From positions 1,240,001-1,304,000 of the forward strand of contig JAJHZJ010000756.1 in assembly GCA_023548195.1 (NCBI GenBank): a DNA stretch of 64,000 nucleotides, in the 5' to 3' direction. The DNA is from Bettongia penicillata ogilbyi (taxonomy: Eukaryota; Chordata; Mammalia; Diprotodontia; Potoroidae). The notes below the pieces were generated by a model. The model was not told where the DNA came from, did no database searches, and worked only from the letters and a program-made list of their open reading frames with translations. Positions 1 to 11,873 of this stretch are shown here, piece by piece (position 1 is the first letter of the stretch; the number at the start of each line of letters is the position of its first letter). The translations under genes and the position numbers were made by a program.

Positions 1-414
1 ATATGATCACAGGTGTTAACTTTCTGAAGGGTTACCCCACTGGAGAAGGGATTAGATTTGTGTTCTTTGATCCCAGAAGGCAGAGCTAAAAATAATGGTA
101 GATTTCAGTTTCAAGCAAATAATTTTTCCAACAATTAGAAATATCCCAAATATCTCAGTAGATAGTGTTCCTGTCACTGGAGGTCAGTCATTCAGTCAAC
201 AAGCATTTATGAAGCTCTTGCTATGATCAAATCAATGAGCCAAGTTCTAGAGATATAAAGAAAGGTTAAAACATGATCACTTGTCAGGAGTGTTGTAGAA
301 TCATGGAATGCTGGTTCAGGTTGGGGCAGGGATAGGGGGTCTTTAAGGTCTCTTCTATGATCCTACGAGATGGGTTCCTCTGGATCACTGGAAGCTAGTT
401 TTATATATATGTAC

Positions 415-453
<39 letters not shown>

Positions 454-755
454 ATGTAGTTATTATTTTAATTACTTCATTTAATCTTTATCATGCCTAA
501 TTGGGGTGCACAGGGGTAAAGATTCCTAATTGTTTCAGAGGACTGCATTCAGTTTATTTCCTATTCATCTTGCATCTCTCCTCTCCAAGGAGACTAGGCC
601 AGACACCCAGTGGTAGTGGTGACCTGTAGAGTAGGTGATAAGGCCCCTGTTCCTCTATGCCCTCTTCTCTACTGCCCATTTGGAGTTTAGGCCTATTGCC
701 TTCAATCCAGTAAAATGTCTAGAATCCTCTGAGAAGATTCTCTTTCTTTCTTCAG
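1..755. other. intron 1 of the upstream chitinase pseudogene (partial)
   Basis: No coding exon or TATA-linked first exon is visible before the exon 2 acceptor at 755, so exon 1 of the pseudogene should lie left of the window. In the intact neighbour, intron 1 is over 4 kb, which agrees. The stretch holds an antisense L2 3'-end remnant near 180-270, an alternating (TA)n tract at about 402-452, and otherwise unassigned sequence. Confidence 0.6.
402..452. repeat. (TA)n microsatellite
   Basis: Near-perfect TA dinucleotide run with two short GTACATATATG-type interruptions, inside intron 1 of the chitinase pseudogene. Confidence 0.9.
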
Positions 756-785
756 TTCTGGCTCTCCTGCTGCAGCTGCAGTTGG
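756..785 (+). pseudogene. chitinase pseudogene exon 2 (signal peptide core)
   Basis: TTCAG acceptor and GGTAAG donor bracket 30 nt, exactly the length of exon 2 in the intact gene. It encodes LALLLQLQLG, the hydrophobic end of a signal peptide, entering and leaving in phase 1. Confidence 0.85.
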
Positions 786-882
786 GTAAGTGTGTTTGCT
801 CCCAGGCTGGGGTGGTAGACAAATCTGAGGAGGGAGGTCATCAGCTAATGTTATTCTCATTATCCCTCTTCTGTGACTCTAG

Positions 883-1078
883 GCTCAGCAGTCAACATTT
901 TCTGCTACTTCATCAACTCGGGCCAGTACAGCTCCGGGATCTCCCACTATGTGCCTGAAAATGTGGACCCTTGTCTTTGCACCCACACCCACATTGCCAG
1001 CATGGCCAACAATAAGATCAAGACCACTGAGTGGAACAATGAGACTCTCTATGTTGGCATCATCAAGCTCAAGACCTA
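883..1078 (+). pseudogene. chitinase pseudogene exon 3
   Basis: Encodes the N-terminal GH18 strand region (VNIFCYFINSGQY, then VDPCLCTH). It is 196 nt against 202 in the intact gene: two codons are missing where the usual THLIYAFAG segment is degraded to THTHIAS. It ends in TA before GTAAGT; joined to the A that opens exon 4 this gives TAA where the intact gene has AAG (Lys). Confidence 0.85.
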
Positions 1079-1214
1079 GTAAGTCCTAGGTTGAGTTCTC
1101 TGTCCTTGGCAGGAAGTCTTGACTAAGGAAATAGCAGAGTCCCAAAGAGAGCTAGATGTCAGATTCTATTTACAACCACACTGGAACTCTATCTCACATA
1201 GACTTCCAAATGGC

Positions 1215-1400
1215 ACAGTGAGTAGAATGTTAGGCTTGGAGTCAAGAAGACATGAATTAGAATTCTGCCTCAGACACATACTGCCTATGAGAACCAGGGC
1301 ATATCACCTAACTTTTCTGTCTGACCCAATTTTCTCATGTGTAAAATGATCTGGAGAAGGAAATGACAAAACACTCCAGTAGTTTTGACAACCAAAACTT
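1215..1400 (+). repeat. marsupial tRNA-derived SINE
   Basis: Carries the marks of this SINE group: GGCACAGTGAGTAGA head, a TCAAGAAGACATGAATTAGA B-box-like segment, CCTCAGACAC, and a CTGGAGAAGGAAATGACAAA tail. Diverged copy in intron 3 of the pseudogene. Confidence 0.75.
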
Positions 1401-1439
1401 GGAAGAAAATCTTATATTTAACTACTTTGTATTTATTCT

Positions 1440-1595
1440 TCATCTACTTCTACCTGCATTCTAGTCTTCTTTGTTAGAATAAAAGCTCCTTCAGGTAGGG
1501 ATTGTATTCCTTTTCATATTGGTATCCCCAGCACCTAGAACTATGCCTGGCAAATGACTTAATAAAAGGCTCATTGATTAGTGTACTGAAGAGCT
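1440..1595 (+). repeat. LINE-2 3'-end fragment
   Basis: Shows the L2 3' pattern: AATAAAAGCTCCTTCAGGTAGGGATTG, then TATCCCCAGCACCTAGAACTATGCCTGGCA and an AATAAAAGGCTCATTGATTAG end. Confidence 0.65.
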
Positions 1596-1604
1596 TTTAG
1601 AAGA

Positions 1605-1738
1605 AGACAGTGAAATAGTCTCAGAGAGTCTGGGCAGCTTCCTCATGGTCACATAGCTCGGAAATACCTGAGTCAGGACCCGAACCCAGTTCCTTTGACT
1701 CCTGAACCATTATTCATTCTATTCCACCAGGCTCCTAG
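1605..1738 (-). repeat. MIR-type SINE, antisense
   Basis: Reads on the + strand as the reverse of a tRNA-core SINE: GTCACATAGCTCGG, GAGTCAGGACCCGAACC, then TTCATTCTATTCCACC. Confidence 0.6.
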
Positions 1739-1906
1739 ATGGAAGAAGATTTGGTGACTTCCAATGGCTGGGTGAAAGGGGTGGCTCTAGGATGCACCAT
1801 GAGGTTGTTAGCTTGAATATATGGAGGAATTGCCTTTTTACCCATGGGATGGTTGCTTTTCTTTGCCAGTGGCATTTCTATAAACCAGGTAATGTTCTAT
1901 CAACAG

Positions 1907-1963
1907 AAACACTGAACTGAAAACCCTGCTGTCTGTTGGAGGCTCGAGTTCTGGGACTCAGGG
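1907..1963 (+). pseudogene. chitinase pseudogene exon 4
   Basis: Found by similarity to the intact exon 4 and of identical length (57 nt), between CAACAG and GGGTAAAG. It reads NTELKTLLSVGGSSSGTQ against [19 protein letters not shown]. Its first base completes the junction TAA stop. The WNF of the sugar-binding loop is replaced by SSS. Confidence 0.82.
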
Positions 1964-2234
1964 GTAAAGTATAAGAATTCTGGTAGCAGTAGCTGAAACA
2001 CAACTACCTTCCCCTACCCCCACTCCCTACCCCTTCCCAACCCAAACCCAGAGAAAATATCTCTGAGTCTTTCCAGAGCAAGTATCCTCATGCTGCTGCT
2101 ATCTGAAGTTATTAGATATTTCCTCATTAGCACCTCGTTAGGGGTCTGGAGCAAGGCTAGACAATATCCTTAGAACAGGCTGTGCAAGTCCGCAGGATCC
2201 CTGAACATTAGACCAAGATCTGGCCCTTTGAAAA

Positions 2235-4897
2235 TAAATGAATAATGAATATATAGATGCAAAAATTTTAAACAAGATTTTAGCAAAATGAGTACCGCAT
2301 CTTATCATGAAAATAATACATTATGATCAGGTAGGATTCATACCAGGAATGCAGGGCTGGTTCAATATTAGGAAAATTATTAGCATTTTTCATCATATCA
2401 ACAACAAAACTAACAACAACCACATGATTATCTCAATAAATGCAGAAAAAGCTTTTCAAAAAATGCAACACCCATTCCTATTAAAAACACTGGAGAACAG
2501 AGGAATAAAGGGAACTTTCCATAAAATAATAAGCAGTATCTACCTAAAACCTTCAGCAAGCATTATATGCAATGAGGATAAGCTCGATGCATTTCAAATA
2601 AGATCAGGGGTGAAACAAGGATGTCCATTATCACCACTATTATTCAATATGGTAGTAGAAATGTTAGCTGTAGCAATTAGACAAGATAAAGAAATTGAAG
2701 GAATAAAAATAGCCAAAGAAGAAACTAAGCTATCACTCTTTCCTGATGATATGATGATATACTTAAAGAATCCCAGAAATTAAACTAAAAACTACATGAA
2801 ATAATAAACAACTTTAGCAAAGTTGCAGGTTACAAAATAAACCCACACAAATCTTCTACATTCAGATATATTAGCCACAAAGTCCAACAAGAGATAGAAA
2901 GAGAAATCCCATTTAAAGCTAGGGTAGAAGCTCTAAAATACTTAGGTGTTTACCTGCCAAAACAAACCCAGGGATTATATGAATACAATTACAAGACACT
3001 TTTTGAACAAATAAAATCAGATTTAAGTAAGTGGAAAAACATCAGTTGTTCATGGGTAGGCCGAGCTAATATAATAAAAATTACAATTCTACCTAAATTG
3101 ATTTACTAATTTAGTGCCATACCAATTGAACTATCAGATAATTATTTTCTAGAGCTGAAAAAAATAATATCAAAATTCATTTGGAAGAACAAAAGGCCCA
3201 GAATATCAAAGGGACTAATGAAAAGAAATGCTTGGGAAGGTGGCCCAGCCCTACCAGATCTCAAATTGTATTATAAAGCAACAATTATCAAAAACCACTT
3301 GGTATTGGCTAAGAAACAGAGGGGTAGACAAATGGAATAGACTTGGCACTCAAGACACAGTAAGCAAGGAATATAACAACCTCCTGTTTGATAAAGCCAA
3401 AGACCCCAGCTTCGGGGATAAGAACTCACTGTTTGACAAAAATTGCTAGGAAAACTGGTCAACAGTGTGGCAGAAATTAGGCAGAGACCCATGCCTGACA
3501 CCACGCACAAGAACAAAGTCCAAATGGGTACATGATTTAGGTATAAAGATTGATACCATGAATAAACTGGAGGAGTAAAGAATAGTGTATTGATCAGATT
3601 TATGGAGAAGGGAAGAATTTTTTTACTAAAGAAGTGATAGAAAGCATTATGAAATGCAAGATGCATAATTTTGATTATATTGATCTGAAAAGTTTTTGCA
3701 CAACCAAACCCAATGCAACCAAAATTCGGAGGGATGTAGTAAACTCGGAAAAAATTTTTTACGGCTAAGCTCAGGGATAAAGGCCTCATTTCTAGAATAT
3801 ATAGAGAACTGACTCAAATGTGTAACCATACAAGTCATTTCCCAATTGATAAATGGTCAAAGGATATGAACAGGCTATTTTCAGGGGAAGAAATTAAAGA
3901 TATCTATAATCATATGAAAAAGTGCTCTAAATCACTACTGATTAGAGAGATGCAAATCAAAACAACTCTGAGGTAACACATCACACCTATAAGATTGGCA
4001 AACATGGCAGAACAAGACAAGGATAAATGCTGGAGAGGATATGGGAGAGTTGGAACACTAATTCATTGTTGGTGGAGCTGTGAGCTCATCTGACCCTTCT
4101 GGAGAACGGTTTGGAACTACACCGAAAGGGCTACAAAAATGTGCATACCCTTTGACCCAGAAATATCACTACTAGGACTGTATCCCCAAGAGATCAAAAC
4201 AATGGGAAAGGGTCCCACATGTACAAAAATATTTATAGCAGCACTCTTTGTGGTAGCCAAAAACTGGAAGTCAAGAGGATGCCCATCAATTGGGGAATGA
4301 CTGAATAAATTATGGTCTATGAATGTAATAGAGTACTATTGCACCATAAGAAATGATGAACAAGAAGATGTCAGGGAGGCCTGGAAGGACTTATATGACC
4401 TGATGCTGAGGGAAAGGAGCAGAACCAGGAGAATTTTGTGCCCAGCAACGACCACAGCGTGAGAGAGTTTTTTCTGGTAGACTTGGAAATTCATAATAAT
4501 GCAAGAACTAACTAAAAAAAAAATCCCAATAGTGGTTTTCTAAGGCAAAATGCCTTCCCCACTCAGAGAAAGAAATATGGAAGTCATTCACAGAATGTAG
4601 CAGATCATGTTTGTGTGTGTGGGGGTTTCAGTGTATTATGTTTTGATTTGTTATATGATTTCTTCAATTTATTTTAGTGCAACTACATAGCATGACTACA
4701 GTGAAAATGTACTTAATAGGAAAGTATATTTAGAACCTATACAGAATTTTATGCTGTCACAGGAAGGGACGGGGATAGTGGGGGAAATGTGGGGGGGATA
4801 AAATCTTAATTTTAAGGAAATGATTGTAGAACATTAAAATAATAATAGTAATAAAATAATAAAAAATCAATCAATTAATTAATTCAAAAAAAGGATG
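2235..4897 (+). mobile_element. 5'-truncated LINE-1 (ORF2 RT to 3' end)
   Basis: The 5' part reads as L1 reverse transcriptase: [30 protein letters not shown], then FPDDMMIYL in place of the usual FADD box, so the active-site motif is altered. The frame breaks repeatedly after 2783, with further C-terminal ORF2 remnants to about 4450 and a 3' UTR ending in an A-rich tail near 4890. The octamer TAAATGAA occurs at both ends (2235-2242 and 4898-4905), a possible but weak TSD. It occupies most of intron 4 of the chitinase pseudogene and cannot move by itself. Confidence 0.88.
2307..2783 (+). pseudogene. L1 ORF2 reverse-transcriptase fragment
   Basis: 158 open codons covering part of the RT domain, including the [14 protein letters not shown] motif and a damaged FPDD catalytic box. 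The first catalytic Asp region reads SINAEKAFQ, Asn where L1 normally has Asp. Upstream endonuclease and the rest of ORF2 are absent or frameshifted. Confidence 0.85.
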
Positions 4898-4998
4898 TAA
4901 ATGAAGACCGGTTCACAAGGAATTGGGTTCCCTTTCAGCTCCCAGGAGAGCTTAAGCCTGTCATCAGTTTGGTTTGGTTTTCGTTTTGCTGCATCTAG

Positions 4999-5155
4999 AT
5001 TCTCTGATATGGTTGCTACTGTTGCAAATCGCCAGACCTTCATTCAGTCAGCCATCCAGTTTCTAAGAAAGTACAACTTTGATGGGCTAGACATTGACTG
5101 GGAGTACCCTGGGAATCCAGCAGACACTCGGCACCTCTTTACTGTCCTGTTGAAG
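4999..5155 (+). pseudogene. chitinase pseudogene exon 5 (catalytic motif)
   Basis: CATCTAG acceptor and GGTAAG donor. The frame is open and encodes [18 protein letters not shown], keeping the DxxDxDxE chitinase signature including the catalytic Glu. It is 9 nt (three codons) shorter than the intact exon, in the loop after EYPG. This is the best-preserved exon of the dead gene. Confidence 0.88.
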
Positions 5156-6610
5156 GTAAGGTGTCTGTCCCTAGTGTCCAAGGGATAGGAGGATTCCTGG
5201 TCCCCTTGGAAGGGGTGGGAATTGATGCTTTTTTTGATTATCATAGAATTCTGAGGGAGAGGAAGGCAGAGAGTCCAGAGGAGTCCAGGGAGGGTGGGGG
5301 GAGGGATCGATATCTGAAAGAATAATTCTCAGAAGAGATATTAGCACTGAGAAGACGTAGATCTATGAAGGGAGTGGTGGTGATAAACCAAATGAGAAAA
5401 GGAAAGGGATGAAAGAGGAGGAGAAATGAAGGAGGGATCATATAAGACCACAAGACTTAGACCTGGGAAATGAAGAAATCATCTGATTCTGATCTCCTCA
5501 TTTTAAAGATGAGGAAACTAATATCTAGACAGAATATGTGTTTTCCCTTGGATCTCTCATTTAGTAAGAAGCAATACTTGGGTACAAATGGGTGTCCTCC
5601 AACACAAGGACCAGGGATCTTCCCACTATCCCACACTAATAGAAACAAATGCTGACATTCCAAAACCTTATCTGTCACCAAGTTCCATTGACACATTCCC
5701 ACACAACCACATGCCTATATTTGCATATTTGCCATCAATTTATACTTCTTAACTCCTTTCTAAGTTAAGATTTAGTGAGCACAGAGGGGCGGAGCCAAGA
5801 TGGCGGGGTAGAAGGAAGCACGTTTACGAGCTCCGAAACCAAAGCTCATAGAATTAATGTAAAAAGAGTCCCCCATAACTTCTGGATCACTGAAAGGGGT
5901 ACAGAAATGGAGTGGAAGAGATTTCTGTGCCAGAGAGCCCTGGAGACCTGTCCCCAGGTTCTGTCACACCCCAGAAAGCGGACCCCACGCCAGCACTGCC
6001 CTGGCCGCGGCCCCAGAGAAGCTGACCCGAGCAGGCTTCAGGGATGGAAGCTCCGGCAGCCGGGAAAGTTCCTCTGCCCACAGAAGCTACAGGTCAGTGA
6101 GAGAGAAGGCTGGGCTGGAGGAGAGAGGGAGCGAAGTGTCTCCATAACTCAGGCCCCCTCGGGAGGAAGCGGTGGCGGCAGAGACGGGGGCAGGAAGTGG
6201 CGGAGGCAGAGGTGTGGGCGGCAGCGGAGGGAGCAGCGGTGGCAGCCCCAGAACTCCCCCAGCAGCAGGCAGGATTTTTATTACTGAAAGTCTCTGCATA
6301 AAAAACCTGAGGGAGCTGAGCCTGGGAGATGGCTCTGCACCACCCTGCTCCACTACTGAAGGCCTCTGCATAAAGCACCTGAGGGAACTGAGCCTGGGAG
6401 GCAGCCCCCCAAACCCCAGCACCAGAACTAAAGCTCATTGATTAGCAGCTGGGCAGGCGGCGCGGAAAGCCCATTTGAACCTCAGATGCCAAGCAGTACC
6501 TGGGCGGATCTAGGCAGGGCTGGACAGGAATCTCAGAAGTCAAGTAACTGGCTGGGAAAATTCCTAGAAAAGGGAAGAAAAATAAGACTATAGAGAGTTT
6601 TTTCCAACAA

Positions 6611-7660
6611 ATGCAAATGATCCCGACATTCGGATCTGATGACGAGGACGTATTCTTGCCATCAGGGAAAGACGTGCAGGGCGGGGCCTTGGTACCCCAG
6701 ACACCCCAGGGGGATGTCAGGTGGTCTCAGGCCTTGGAAGAGCTCAAAAAGGATTTTGAAAAGCAAGTTAGACAGGTGGAGGAAAAACTGGGAAGAGAAA
6801 TGAGAGAGATGCAAGGAAAGTATGAAAAACGGGTCAATACCTTGGTTAAGGAGACCCAAAAAAATGCTGAAGAAAATAATACCTTGAAGCATAGGCTCAC
6901 TCCATTGGCAAAAGAGGTTCAAAAATCCAATGAGGAGAAGAATGCTTTCAAAAGCAGAATTAGCCAAATGGAAAAAGAGGTTCAAAAGCTCACTGAATTT
7001 AATAGTTCTCTCAAAATTAGAATGGAACAGATGGAGTCCAAAGACTTTATGAGAAACCAAGAAATCACCAAACAAAACCAAAAGAATGAAAAAATGGAAG
7101 AGAATGTGAAATATCTCATGTGAAAAACAACTGACCTGGAAAATAGATCCGGGAGAGACAATTTAAAAATTATGGGACTTCCAGAAAGCCATAATCAAAA
7201 AAAGAGCCTAGACATCATCTTCCATGAAATTATCAAGGAAAACTGCCCTGACATTCTAGAACCAGAGGGCAAAATAAGTATTGAAAGAATCCATCGATCA
7301 CCACCTGAAAGAGATCCAAAAAGAGAAACTCCTAGGAACATTGTGGCCAAATTCCAGAACTCCCAGCTCAAGGAGAAAATCTTGCAAGCCGCTAGAAAGA
7401 AACAATTCCAGTACTGTGGAAATGCAATCAGGATAACTCAAGATCTAGCAGCTTCTACATTAAGGGATCAAAGAGCATGGAATAGGATATTCCAGAAGGC
7501 AAAGGAACTAGGACTCAAACCAAGAATCACCTACCCAGCTAAACTGAGCATAATACTTCAGGGAAAAATATGGTTTTTCAATGAAACAGAGCACTTTCAA
7601 TCATTCTTGATGAAAAGACCAGTGCTGAAAAGAAAATTTGACTTCCAAACACAAGAATGA
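6611..7660 (+). pseudogene. HAL1-like ORF1 with one nonsense codon
   Basis: 350 codons in one frame, interrupted only by TGA at 7121-7123, where the intact copy at 43197-44246 has GGA. The N-terminal half is a long charged coiled coil ([20 protein letters not shown]), and the C-terminal half has the L1 ORF1p RNA-binding region ([33 protein letters not shown]). It would be truncated after 170 residues, losing the RNA-binding part. Confidence 0.88.
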
Positions 7661-7793
7661 GAAGAAGCATGAAAAAGTAAACAGCAAAGAGAAGTCTTAA
7701 GGGACTTACCAGAAGTGAACTGCTTACATTCCTACATGGAAAGTCAATATTTGTAACTCTTAAAACCTTTCAGTATCTGGGTAGTTGGTGGGA

Positions 7794-7862
7794 CCACACA
7801 CACACATGTACACGCATGCACACACAGACACATACACACATGCACACACACACACAGAGACA
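7794..7862. repeat. (CA)n-rich patch in HAL1 3' UTR
   Basis: CACACA interrupted by TGTACACGCATG units; the same patch recurs at the same place in the other two HAL1-like copies, so it is an inherited part of the element. Confidence 0.85.
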
Positions 7863-9629
7863 GAGAGCACAGAGTGAATTGAATAGGATGGGACCATAGC
7901 TGAAAAGAAATTAAGGTAAATGGTGAGAGAGAAATGTAGTGGGAGGAAAGAGGGTGAAATGGAATGGGGTAATTATATGTCATTTAAGAGGCAAGTAGGA
8001 GACTTTTTAGTGGAGGGAAAAAGAGGAGAGCTGAGAAAAAAAAACAAGAAGTTTACCCTCATCACATTTGACTAAAGGAAGGAATAAAATGCACACTCAT
8101 TTTGGTATGAAAACCTATCTTACAGTATAGGAAAGTGGGGGAGAAGGAGATAAGCAAGGGGGGGTGAAGGAAGGGAGGGCAAAGGGAGGAGGGAGCAATT
8201 TGAAGTCAACACTTGGGGAAGGACAGGATCAAAAGACAGAAGAGAAACAATGAGGGGCAGGGTATGATGGAGGGTAATTCAGTTAGTCTTACGCAACGCG
8301 ACTACCAGGGAAGTCATTTGCAAAATTACACAGATATGGCCTATATTGAATTGCCTGCCTTCCCAAAGGGAATGGGTGGGGAGGGAGGGATGGGGAGAAT
8401 TTGGAACTCAAAGTTTTAGGAACAACTGTTTAGTATTGTTGTTGCTACTAGGAAAGAAGACATACAGTTAATGAGGAATAGAAAGTCTTCTGTCCCGACA
8501 GGAGAAAAGGGAAGATGGGGACAAGAGAAAGGAGGGATGACAGAAGAGAGGGCAGATTGGAGACAGGAAAAATTAGATTGCTTGGTGTATTGGGGTGGGG
8601 GAGGGGAGAAAAGGGGAGAAAATTTGGAACCCCAAATTTTGTGAAAATGAATGTAAAAAGTTAAATAAATAAATAAATAAACAAACAAGCAAACAAACAA
8701 ATAAATAAATAAATAAGATTTAGTGAGCACATTTCAGGCCCTTGCCCTGAGGCCATTAAAAAGATATGGAGCTGGTGGACAATGAGCAACAGCTGTAGAT
8801 GTCATTTCAATAACAGACTTCCAAAAGACCCATCCCTATACCCAAATTATCTAATATCCAAAGGGGGCCTTCACAAACTCTTTATAAGGCAGGTTGTGGC
8901 AGTGTCTTCTATTATCAAGTGGTTGTTCTCCTTTGCTTTACATGGGGCTTTTATCTCCTAGAGACTCTTCTGCCCTGGTCAGGTATCACTTCTTGACCTA
9001 TCACACTAGTATGCAAAAACCTAGATGTATATGGCCTTTATGGAATGTCCTCATGGGTTGAGCTCCCCAGGCACAATTCTGCTTTCTGTTAGGCACTCAT
9101 GCTTCTCCAGAACTTTCCAGATCTACTTTCATGCTCTCCCAGCCATTCATCTATATGCATTCTGAGCTCACCCTTGACTGATCTAATAGCAGATGATCAA
9201 GTTTTAACTAAGTCAAGTTTTCAAAGACTATGCTCATAGAGAACAAACTCTGGCAGGTCCCACCCAGTCAGAGGGACTTTGGATACCCAGTCCTTGTCTT
9301 TGTGGAGTTTAAAATCACTCACAGATGCAAAATACTAATGCTTCAAAGAATCTCTAACATCATCTAGTGTGCAGCAGGTTGTGACAGATTTAGTGTCACA
9401 TCATTACAAAAACTTGAACTCAGATTTCCTAACTCAAAGTCTGTAGGTCCTTGTACTTTTTTCTCTATTCCTCTCCCTCCTTCAATTTCAGAACCATGAT
9501 AGCAATCAAATGATACAAGAGTGTGTGTAATTATAGGGAAAATGGAATGGCTCTGGGTTCTGTCACACACATACACACACACACACACAACAGCTTTACA
9601 ACATCAATCCTGTGCCCTCGGTATCCCAG

Positions 9630-9754
9630 GAAATGTATGCGGCTTTTGAGCAAGAGGCTACTCAGAGCAACAAGCCCAGACTCCTCATTTCTACTGCTGT
9701 ATCTGCCGACAAAGGCACCTTTGAGACAGTCTACCAGATCCCTCAGATGTTCAA
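9630..9754 (+). pseudogene. chitinase pseudogene exon 6
   Basis: 125 nt, the same as the intact exon, with GTATCCCAG acceptor and GTAAGT donor. Open frame: AAFEQEATQSNKPRLLIS, then a QIPQM end. No lesion seen here. Confidence 0.87.
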
Positions 9755-10287
9755 GTAAGTGTTTCCCAAGCCCACGGGATTTCTCATATCAGGGTTCAAT
9801 TGAGTCACAGAGGTAGTAGAGCTGCTCATATAGGCCCACCAATGAGAAAGCAAGTCAGTGTCTTGGGAGACTCCAACCTGGACAGAGCTTTCTTGGGGGA
9901 AGCTAGTTTGAGAGTTAAGACTTTGATCTTATCTCTAGAGATATTTGAAAAACTGGAACAAAACAGGCTGTTCCATATCATCCACTATTCCACATTTCCT
10001 CTCTGTCTTAAGCGTAGAAATTATTTACTTTCATGCTTGGGAAAACAAAGCCACTGTACATACACATGAAGCAAAGTAGTGAAAAATGACAAAGCAACCC
10101 AGTAGGTAAGAATCAAGCATGGTCAACAAGGCCTCAGGTGAATGGTATAGAGAGGGAAAGACTCCTGATGGTCAAGGCCCAAGGAATACAGAAGGGGAGG
10201 GTAGTACAATCCACAGAGGGAGTAGAGTGAAGACCACGAGCCTGATCTTGCTTGGGTCACTTCTCTCCTTTTCTTCCTCTCCCTAAG

Positions 10288-10410
10288 ACACATGGAGCTT
10301 ATTAACGTGATGACTTATGACCTGAGGGGCCCCTGGAGGGCTTCACTGGAGAGGACAGTCCTCTGTATGTTGGACCCAATGGCAAGGGTGACTACATCTA
10401 CTTTAATGTA
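10288..10410 (+). pseudogene. chitinase pseudogene exon 7 (1-nt deletion)
   Basis: Opens HMELINVMTYDLRGPW in frame, then one base is missing near 10340: the expected FTGEDSPLYVGPNGKG is readable only in another frame. The donor is a weaker GTAGGG. The segment after SPLY is full length, unlike the intact neighbour, which has lost four codons there. Confidence 0.85.
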
Positions 10411-10825
10411 GTAGGGAAAGCTCTGTCTTGAGAGCTCTGATACAATAGCCACCATGAGCCTTTGAACAGGTGTGGTAGAGAAGAGAAGAGAATGCACCAC
10501 TAGGGAATACAGATGGGAGCCCCAGCTCTTTGGGAGGCTGAAGGAGGCTGCAGGGCATAAGTCTCATCTCACAGATGTGGAACTGGGAGCAGACAGAGCC
10601 CATGTAGGTCTGAAACCTTCATTTTAAAGAGGAGACTGAGGTTCAGGGGCTCAAAGTCTCCCAGGTAGTAAGTAGCAAAGTTCCTCTCAATCAATTGCCC
10701 TTGAGTCACATTATCTCACTTTTCCCCCCATTTCCTATTTTCTTGCCCCACCCTCAGATTCAAGATTAACTGCAGTCAACTCTCCATTCTTTATGATTAA
10801 TGGAGGGGAATAGTGGATTGAATAC

Positions 10826-10880
10826 ATATATTATATATATGTATATACATATATGTATGTATATATTATATAATAAAATT
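10826..10880. repeat. TA-rich microsatellite
   Basis: Interrupted TATATGTATATACATA run in intron 7 of the pseudogene. Confidence 0.85.
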
Positions 10881-11329
10881 ATCATAACAGATAATCCAAA
10901 AATCCCTTCTATTTATTTCAGGACTACATATTCTGACTTCCTGCCCCCTTACCACTATCCTAGAGAAGGGAAACATTTTAAACTTCTGTCTGAGATTGAT
11001 TGGAAATGTGCTGACTGGACATGGAAGTCAGTTTAGAATTTTAAAATTGGATAGCAATCTGAAAGGGGAGAGCCTTCATACAGATAATGGGTTGTAATTC
11101 ATATAATCTATATGACACCAAAAGAGAAAGGAAATGGGTCCATTTGGGGCCTCAATTGTACTTCAATTGTCAGGATTAGAAATAATGATTAGAAATTGAG
11201 AACATTCATTTTTTGAAAGTCATTCTCCTAGTAAATCTCTGTTAGGTACCTCACATACCTTTTCTGTGTTAGGGAGGATATAGAGATGAAGAAGAAATGG
11301 CTTCTTGCCCTCAGGAAGTTTTCATTCTA

Positions 11330-11450
11330 CATTGTGAGCTCCTCCACTAGATTGTGGACTTCCCAAGGGCACTGTCTTTTGCCTTTCTTTGTATCCCCAT
11401 GCTGGCACATAGTAGGCACTAAATAGATGCCTGTTGTTTGAATGATTAGT
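11330..11450 (+). repeat. LINE-2 3'-end fragment
   Basis: GATTGTGGACTTCCCAAGGGCACTG, then CTTTGTATCCCCATGCTGGCACATAGTAGGCACTAAATA: the L2 terminal pattern in intron 7. Confidence 0.7.
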
Positions 11451-11687
11451 AGGAAATTGGATGGCCAGTGCAGTGGTCCTCTTCCCTTGAGAAGCTTGCC
11501 CCCTAATTTCTTTTCCTTTTCTGTCTGGCTATCTCATTCTGTGGACCGGCCAGGATCTGGACCCAGAGATATCAGAGTTGGCGTGAAGTACAGATAGTAT
11601 ATATTACCTGCAGAAGCTACAGGGCACATATCTATAGCTGTCCCAGCTTGATGAGTTTCTAACTGATTCTTCTCCTTTGTCCCTGAG

Positions 11688-11873
11688 GACTATGCCATGA
11701 ACTACTGAAAGAACAATGGCGCCCTTGCTGAGAAGCTGATGGTTGGGTTTGGTGCCTATGTGCAGACCTTCACTCTCACCAACCCCTGCAATCATGGCCT
11801 GGATGCTCCCACCTCTGGCCCTGGTACTCCTGGACCCTACACCCAGGAGGCTGGGAGCCTTGCCTACTTTGAG
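11688..11873 (+). pseudogene. chitinase pseudogene exon 8 (TGA at 11706)
   Basis: 186 nt, identical in length to the intact exon. It reads DYAMNY, then TGA where the intact gene has TGG (Trp), then KNNGALAEKLMVGFGAY and APTSGPGTPGPYTQEAG. Confidence 0.9.

Larger units (their letters stand above)
5784..8713 (+). mobile_element. full-length HAL1-like (half-L1) retrotransposon
   Basis: Starts with GAGGGGCGGAGCCAAGATGG, an L1-type 5' end, followed by a GC-rich 5' UTR, one ORF1 (6611-7660), a roughly 1-kb 3' UTR with a (CA)n patch, and a TTAAATAAATAAA tail. There is no ORF2. The 18-mer TAAGATTTAGTGAGCACA occurs exactly at 5766-5783 and 8714-8731, a clean TSD proving one target-primed insertion of this ORF2-less unit. 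It lies in intron 5 of the pseudogene. HAL1 elements are known to rely on L1 for reverse transcription. Confidence 0.92.

Noticed and set aside
3271..3789. 172-codon antisense frame
   Set aside because: Runs through degraded L1 ORF2 on the opposite strand; no known domain.
5775..6441. Several 60-170 codon frames on both strands
   Set aside because: They lie in the GC-rich 5' UTR of a HAL1-like element; open frames there follow from composition.
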